From positions 364,147-428,146 of the forward strand of contig NW_011887305.1 in the NCBI RefSeq assembly GCF_000151315.2: DNA of 64,000 nucleotides. The letters are read 5' to 3'. Positions 57,665-64,000 of this stretch are shown here, one piece after another (position 1 is the stretch's first letter; every line of letters begins with the position of its first letter). The notes beneath the pieces are model-generated. The model did not search any database, was not told the DNA's origin, and saw nothing but the letters and a program-made list of their open reading frames with translations. Source of the stretch: Capsaspora owczarzaki ATCC 30864 (taxonomy: Eukaryota; Opisthokonta; Filasterea). Made by a program: the position numbers and the translations under genes.

Positions 57665-60600
57665 TCAGACAGACTGCTCTTCAAAGCGAGACAGAACGCT
57701 GCGAACAATGCCAAGAAGCTGCGGTGCACTTTGCTCAGCTTGCTGCTGACGAGGAGCCACGAGAGACTCAATCTCGGACCGAGCTTCCACCAGTTGCGCC
57801 GTCTGCGAGTAGTGCGCCTCCGCTGCGCGCGCTCGTTCGCTCTCAAGCACGGCCAGTTGGCTGGCCATCTCTTCCAGTTTCTAAAACCAAAACGAAAAAG
57901 TACAAGGAATAGTCAGCGCACATCAAAACATCGGAACACACCTCGCTCGCCCTTCTCCCTTGCTTTTTGTGCGTACAAGTTTCAGCTCGCTGTTCTCAGT
58001 CTCGAGGGATGCAATGCACGCATCGCGGGTGGCAATCTCGTTGCGATGGGCCATGCTCATGCGCTCAATCGCAAACCGCTCGCGCGACAGCTTGACACGC
58101 TCCTCGTTGATGGCAATCTGCAGTGCCTCGTCAAACTGGCGCTGTTGCTGCGCGGGCGAAAGGGAATAGCTGCCACTTGTGCTACCAGCTGCGGGCGCTT
58201 GTCCCTGGCTCGGTTGCTGCTGTTGCTGATGTTGCTGCTGTTGCTGTTGCTGCAAGTGTCGCTGACGCGCGGCGGACGAGACCAGACCAAAGTCACTGCT
58301 GCGTGAACGCGCGTTGGGAGTGCCTCGAATGCGCTCCAGAGCAGGAGACATGGTGGGCGTTTTGCTCGCGCTTGGTGGAACGGGCAGACGCGACATGCGA
58401 CGGTTGGCAACTGCACTCGCAGAGACAGATGGCTCGAGACGCTTGCCAGCGCCGGGCTCCTGATCGAGATCGAGCACAGGCAATGCGGCGGTGATGCGCG
58501 CAAAGTGGTTTGTGCTAGACCGGCGGGGATCGGTGCGCCTCGACGACATGCTCTTTTTGGGTGACGGACTGGATCCATCAACGGCGTCCAGGCCGGGGCA
58601 TTCGTCCTCGTCGAACTGGATGCAGTCGGCACTTTCAGCCAGCGCTAGCTTCTCGGCCTCGTTCAGTTCTACAGGCGCGGGCATTTCGTGGCTTGTGTCG
58701 GGTTGCATCGGCAGCGAAGGCTCGTCGGGAATGACGCGAGATGGCGTGAGCGAGCGGCGCTGCTGCTGCTGCTGCTGCTGCTGAATGTGTGACGGGGATG
58801 GACTCGAGGGCCAGCGACGCTCAGCATCTGTAGCACGCGCTCAAAGTTGGCAACAAGCTCATCCACGCCAGCAGACAAACAACGACCAAAAACTACCACT
58901 TACAAACGCCGCTGCTTGAACGCCGCTCGTTGCTCATGGGAGTGCCCATAGAGGAGCGTGGATGGCCAGAGGGCGAGTGGGCGGACGCCGGCGACCTTGC
59001 CATGCCCGAGCCCATTTTAACGGGTGTGGTTTGCGCACTCTTGACGGGTGTGTCTGCCGGGGTGGCCTGCTTGCTCTCAAGAAGCATGGCATGCAACTGG
59101 CGGTTGACAGCACCCGAGGAGATGCGACGCGAACGCTGCACAGCCGTAAGGGCATCCATGGCAGAGTCGTCAAAGTTGAGCTCCTCCAACTCGGGAACGT
59201 CGTCGTCAGCCTCGTCCAGGATGAGGGCAGCCTCGTCCTTTGCAGGCTCGACCTTTGCTGCTGGCGCGGGCATAAAGCTGGTTCGTCGGCGGTTGCCTCC
59301 AAGCGACGGGCGAGGCATTGCGGAATCCTTGCCGTCGCCGCTGGGCGATCGGATTGACTGCAGGTTGTTGAGCAAGTCCTGCACGCTCTGCGTGAACAAA
59401 ACAGAGGTGTGCTGTTGTTGGTGATTGTGTTTTTTTGGATTCAAAGGGCATCGAACTACAAGCAAGAAAAAAATCGGCAAACTATGTTGACTCACCGACA
59501 CGTCCAGATTGGACGACAAGGCGGGAGCAGGGAAGGAAGCAATGCGTCCCCGAGGAGAGCCAGGCGAGGTGCCCAAAGAGTTGTTGCCCGAGTGCAGGAT
59601 GGCACGCTTGTGCGCAGTCTGGCGGATGGCCATCTCCAGCGATTGAACCTGCAGGAACACATCGTCTTCGATGGACAGCGGCTCTGCTCGGACAGTGAGC
59701 AACAAGTGAGGACTTGGGAGACAACCTGGCCACCATAGCGACCCACAAACAACTGTTTCACAACAAGATATCAACAACAACTCACCTTCAACTCGCTCGG
59801 CATGTTGAGTGGACATAACCTCCTTGGGCGGCTTGGTAGTGCTGGAGCTCGGCGTGGTCGGCTTGAGCTTGAGAGTGCCCAGGCCAGACGAGAGACGCGG
59901 GTTGGAAAGTGGAGCCGCGCGCGACGGCGTCGTGGTGCCAACACTCGAATCGCTGCGCTTCGGAGTTGACGGGGCAACACTGGTCGTAGGTGTAGCAGGC
60001 GCGGTAGCTTCTGCGACCGGTGCAAGCAACGAGGGCGTCGACGCGGCAGCCGTGGTGGCAGCTGGCGGGAACACGTCCATGGCACTCCGGCGAGCGGGCT
60101 TGACACGGGGACTGCTGATGCTGCCCGTGGCAGCGGAAGCCGATGCACGGCCAGAGGCTGCAGAAAGACTTTGCGGCTTCTCCTCGCGCATGGAGCTGGA
60201 TCGGCTCAAAATCTTGCCCGTGACCTTGCCAAGCGTCTTCATCATGGTGTTGGAGCGCTTGAGCTTGTGACCAGCGCCAACAGCCACTTCCGCAAGGGGG
60301 TTTGTAATGCAGGAAACCTCCTACAAAGAGCAGATGACAAAGTCAGAACAACAAGAACAAGAGTCCCGTTCGCTCATCGAATCGATTGCGGTTGACTGAC
60401 CTCCTCCACGCCGTTGGCTTCTTGGCACTTGGCGAGTTTTGCCATAAACTGCTGCTTCTCTTCGGAGGAAGTAGCTTGGTAGACGTGGCACACGTCTGGG
60501 AAGACAATGCCAAAGACATTGGCGAACGCTGTGGCGTTGATCTCAGAAGTGAGACAAAATAAACGACAAAACATGGTACGCGCTGCAACCACTGCATCTT

Positions 60601-62296
60601 TGTCGCTTACCTGGCGCATCAGCAACGTCCACAATGTGAATATCACGAATGTCAGCGTGGTTGACGTGCCTGTACGGCGTCTTTTGGCGGAAGCCAGCGC
60701 GGCGACGCTTGACAACTTCCACAGCATCATTGAACAGGACGATGGTCATGTCGATCAAGCACGCCCCGATTGTATCGACGAGCGACCCCGCGGCGTTGGC
60801 GTCGTAGTCTTCGTTCTCGGTTGCGAGCCGCATGACATTGACCCTGGCGAGCACTTGGCGGTTGGCGGAGAGCAAGGTCGGCTATGGTACACAAGATCAA
60901 TGACAAGAGAGTCTAGTTTAGTGATGACTTCGGGCAACAACAAAACCAACCATCAAACGAAAGAAACGCTGTTTACCGGGCAATCTTCAATGCTCTGGAT
61001 GAGCTCGAAAAGCTCCATCTGCTGCTCGGTCTTGCGCTTGGCCTCGTTGATTTCGCTGTTGTTGGCAATGTGGATGGAAAAGTAAGCACTTTTGCTTGAA
61101 GAAGCAGACAACGGCAGAAACAATTATTTCAATCTTACTTGACGATTTCGCGGATGGTGACAATCGCCTCGTTGAGGTGGACATGATCGGGATGGTCTTG
61201 CGGGGTGTGCTTGAGTACCTCCTGGAGCAAAAGCACGTAGCGAGGTACGCGCTGCACGGGCAGAATCAGCATTTCCTTGAGTGTTTGGCGATGGCATTCA
61301 GGTCGTGCTTGGCAAATCTATTGCGGGATGAAACAACGAGGCAAAGTAGTCGTGCATGAGCTTTGAGAAATGGCGTGTGACTTGGAATGCTCCTTTTTGT
61401 GCTCCACGATCCAGAATCGCTTTCGAGCGCTGTACCTTAAGGAACTCGCGGAAGGCGGACTGAGTTTCGCAAGTCTCCAGCGTTTTCTTGGACAGTTGGA
61501 AAAAGTTGACATAGACGGTGTACGCCTTCAAGGATTTGAGCTAACATTGCAGAGTGGTGGGGGGGGGGCAAGTCAGAAAAGAGTCCGATCAGATTTTGCA
61601 ACCCGCAACTAGCAGAGCACTTCTTACAACTCCAAGGAATGTGTCGCCAATGCACTGGCGCGAGTTCCAGTTCTTCCATCGGTTGTTCAAAGCGTCGAAC
61701 AGCGGCGTGTTGCATTCAATGATGGCCTCCAAGTTGGAAAAGAGCTTTTTGAATTGCTCTGGATCGATGAGTGGCTTGGAAGTGCGCATCGATGCGCGAA
61801 GCGGGTTCATAAACACCTATCAAAGTCAAGAAATCGAAGAACAAGAGAACGTTTAAGCAGAGTCGTGTTGACGATCAGTGTACGGGACGACAGTGATGAA
61901 CAGCTGACGCAAGCGAGCCCATTCCACCAAGCATCATGACTTCCTCGCCAACCAAAGCTCGACCAAACAATGACAAGCACTTACGTTAACAATCATGTTG
62001 AGATAGTTGAGGTAGTTGCGCTCAGTGTCGATGAGTTCTGCAATGATGGTAATCCTGCGCGCGTCGGACGATTTCGGCTTGTTGGGTGTCACCGCGCTCG
62101 CCGTGCTCGAGATGCTTGTGATGCTGTTGATGCTGTTGAGGCTTGTAATGGAACCCGTGCGCATGAGCCCCGGACGAGCATTTGCGTCCACATCTTCCTT
62201 GTGCTGGTCGTCCGCTGGAATCGCGGCAGCTCCCTTCAGCGTCGCCATTCCGCGCACAGAGTTGCGCTTGGCCAGCATTGCAGCCGGCGTCGACAT
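57665..62296 (-). CDS. Dbl-family RhoGEF (DH-PH) with long C-terminal tail
   Basis: Twelve exons: about 62296-61985, 61816-61628, 61541-61436, 61317-61140, 61056-60978, 60881-60611, 60529-60401, 60321-59785, 59683-59496, 59387-58904, 58827-57977 and 57882-57665; about 1,180 residues. The DH domain starts R-I-T-I-I-A-E-L-I-D-T-E-R-N-Y-L and includes L-I-L-P-V-Q-R-V-P-R-Y-V-L-L-L-Q-E-V-L-K-H-T. It is followed by N-E-I-N-E-A-K-R and a PH domain (V-L-F-N-D-A-V-E to the helix E-E-K-Q-Q-F-M-A). DH-PH proteins load GTP on Rho-type GTPases. The C-terminal 640 residues are Ser/Pro-rich with an acidic patch, poly-Gln from CAG runs, and a terminal coiled coil (K-L-E-E-M-A-S-Q-L). An acceptor at 62317 suggests an upstream 5' exon, probably untranslated. 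Confidence 0.9.
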
Positions 62297-63309
62297 GCTT
62301 TCAAAAGGAATGGTCCTGCAAATGTTCAAGTTCGAGTTAAATGTCAGCGAGCTGAACAGGATTCGAGCAGCAAAGACGAGAGGAATTGAAACCAAAAAGA
62401 AAAAAAAAAAAAAACGGTCTGAAACCGTTTCAAGCTGGAATTGCATTGAATTTTGAAACCAAAGACCGACGATGAGAAAAGAAACGCGAGCGCAGATCAT
62501 CGTCATTCAGATAGCGCTCCTCAACTCTTCGCATTCAGTCGTACGAGTGGTTTTTTCAAAAAGAGTGAATGAGAGTGAGCGAGAATTGAAGGTTGAGATG
62601 AAGGGCAAACCTGTTCAAAAGCGAAAAAGAAAAAAAAGGAAAAAAAGTGAGAGTGAAACGGCGTCTATTTTGGCAAAGTGCGTTTTTGCTGTTGTCGGCG
62701 GTTTTGTCGGCGGTTGCAAAAGTTGCATCGACGCTTTGGAAACACAAGGAGAGCTGTAAAGCGAACGATGGACGTGTTGGTTTCAGCGCCGAGGCGATGG
62801 TCGGCCGGTCGAAGCACACTCGATTGAATTGCATACATCCAACCGTTTTCGGAGGAATGCGCGTCAACCGCCGTTGCGGTCTCAACCTGCATTCTACCGC
62901 ATAACATTCATGCCGCCAGATTTGAAGAGAGCAGAGACAGAACTACTGCGGACGAATGAGCAAACCACATGGACCAAAAGAAACCGAAACTTGTAGAATT
63001 GACGACAGTAAAAAAAGAAATACACGAAACAATGCAATCATCATAGCATCCACATGACGAGAGGAAGCGACCAACAGTAAAAGTATCAAAAGAGACAAGG
63101 CAAGCGGTTTGCAAACGCATTCGAAGCGAAGCTAGCGAGAACCGAACAAAGAAAAAAAAAAACCAGCCAGACACACAGCAAAGAAAAACCAACAAGCAGA
63201 CACGGCACAGAACACAGTGCATGTATAGATGAGTGTGAAAAAACAATGGGGAATGAATAAAAAATAACAGGCTGACGAGACAAAGCGACGAAAGCGAACA
63301 GAACAACAA

Positions 63310-63372
<63 letters not shown>

Positions 63373-63605
63373 AAAGAAAAGGAATAAAGCCAGGGCGAGA
63401 AAAAAGAAATCAATCGAGCTATAAAAAAGCGAACAAGAGAGGAAAGGGGTGATGGTGTAGCACCAAAGTCGAAGGCCAGAAACCACGACGAACAAAAAAA
63501 CGACGAGCTACGAGGGAAAAAAAAAAAAAAAGACGACGAGCAATGAACGGCTCTCACAAGGCAAGGTTGCGGTCAACGCATCCAAAAACGTGCGCTCGAA
63601 ACAAA
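62297..63605. other. Intergenic region with long poly-A
   Basis: 1.3 kb between two minus-strand genes. It contains A-rich stretches and a 59-base A run (63311-63369). A non-coding first exon of the RhoGEF gene may lie here. No coding exon was supported. Confidence 0.5.
63311..63369. repeat. 59-base poly-A tract
   Basis: An uninterrupted run of A in an A-rich intergenic region. No flanking retroposed body was recognised. Confidence 0.95.
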
Positions 63606-64000
63606 TTACGAACGCTCGTCAGCCTCGCCGTCTTCGTGAAGCATCGCAAACTTCCAGCGCGTGCTCTCGAGGTCGGAGAAGAGTTCATCTTGGTTGGCAT
63701 CGGCCGACAGGCGACGACCAGAAAGGGCCGGGGGTGCCAGGTGGGCTTGGTCCAGGAAGGTCGCATTGTAGGGTGCGTTGCGGCCATTGCTCAGCCGCTC
63801 GCCTCCAAGCTGAGCGTGCTGGTGAGTGGGAGCAGCAGCGTGATGAGGCTGCTTGAGCTGAGACGGTTGGAAGCGAGGCGAGGACGCGTCCAGGCCAGTC
63901 TGCTGTGCGTACATTTGCGCCTGTGCTGAAGGCTGCGCACGCCCGTCGTTCAAGGAGAATGTCTGAAGAAGGTGGCGGAGCTGCGACTCGTCAAAGTCGC
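63606..64000 (-). CDS. C-terminal part of an unrecognised protein (runs off the window)
   Basis: An open frame from the window edge to a stop at 63606 gives about 130 residues. It begins with acidic residues and L-R-H-L-L-Q-T-F-S-L, then a Gln/Ala/His/Pro-rich low-complexity stretch, and ends with a better-ordered segment, D-L-E-S-T-R-W-K-F-A-M-L-H-E-D-G-E-A-D-E. No family recognised. The codon pattern is GC-rich at third positions like its neighbours, which supports coding. Confidence 0.55.
   Translation of the reverse strand, partial: DFDESQLRHLLQTFSLNDGRAQPSAQAQMYAQQTGLDASSPRFQPSQLKQPHHAAAPTHQHAQLGGERLSNGRNAPYNATFLDQAHLAPPALSGRRLSADANQDELFSDLESTRWKFAMLHEDGEADERS

Noticed and set aside
1-64000. 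tRNA and rRNA genes
   Set aside because: None could be recognised by eye; a tRNAscan run would settle small cases.

Overview
This window is nuclear DNA from a eukaryote. The genes have short introns (about 60-200 bases, GT..AG with a few variants), GC-rich exons and A/T-rich homopolymer tracts between and inside genes. The gene set points to a unicellular relative of animals: UFM1, an FHA-HIT-zinc finger aprataxin, a LARP7-like protein, a Munc13-like C2-MUN protein, a diaphanous-type formin, coactosin-type ADF-H repeats and a Dbl-type RhoGEF. A filasterean such as Capsaspora would fit. That is an inference from gene content; no rRNA or other direct marker is present.

Layout, left to right. 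The 3' exon of a cytochrome b5-like (PGRMC/neudesin) gene (+) faces a 15-exon Munc13-like gene (-, 627-7161). A young Ty3/gypsy chromovirus (7537-12415) with identical 139-base LTRs and a TTTGG target duplication lies between that gene and an IF-3-like gene (+, 12591-14830). Then come four minus-strand genes: formin (15076-20060), aprataxin (20556-22514), UFM1 (22882-23950) and a membrane-anchored O-methyltransferase (24125-25978). An F-box/WD40 gene (+, 26208-28775) converges on a fatty-acid transport protein/very-long-chain acyl-CoA synthetase gene (-, 28956-31193). Next are a four-helix COPI-associated-type membrane protein (-), a secreted Cu/Zn superoxide dismutase (-) and, divergent from it, a LARP7-like gene (+). 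A striking LRR-coiled coil-kinase gene (+, 37735-41493) follows, in which ten consecutive exons are each exactly 84 bases. Then a copper-transporting P-type ATPase (+), a mitochondrial dimethylglycine/sarcosine dehydrogenase (+), a small unknown mitochondrial membrane protein (-), a four-ADF-H-domain actin-binding protein (-), a DH-PH RhoGEF (-), and the 3' end of an unrecognised gene (-) at the right edge.

Neighbouring genes are mostly functionally unrelated, as is usual in eukaryotes, although formin, the ADF-H protein and the RhoGEF all act on actin. Three conserved host genes (formin, copper ATPase, dimethylglycine/sarcosine dehydrogenase) each carry one small reading-frame disruption. 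These may be draft-assembly errors or real lesions. Exon boundaries were worked out by eye from frame, phase and splice signals, and may be off by a base or two.
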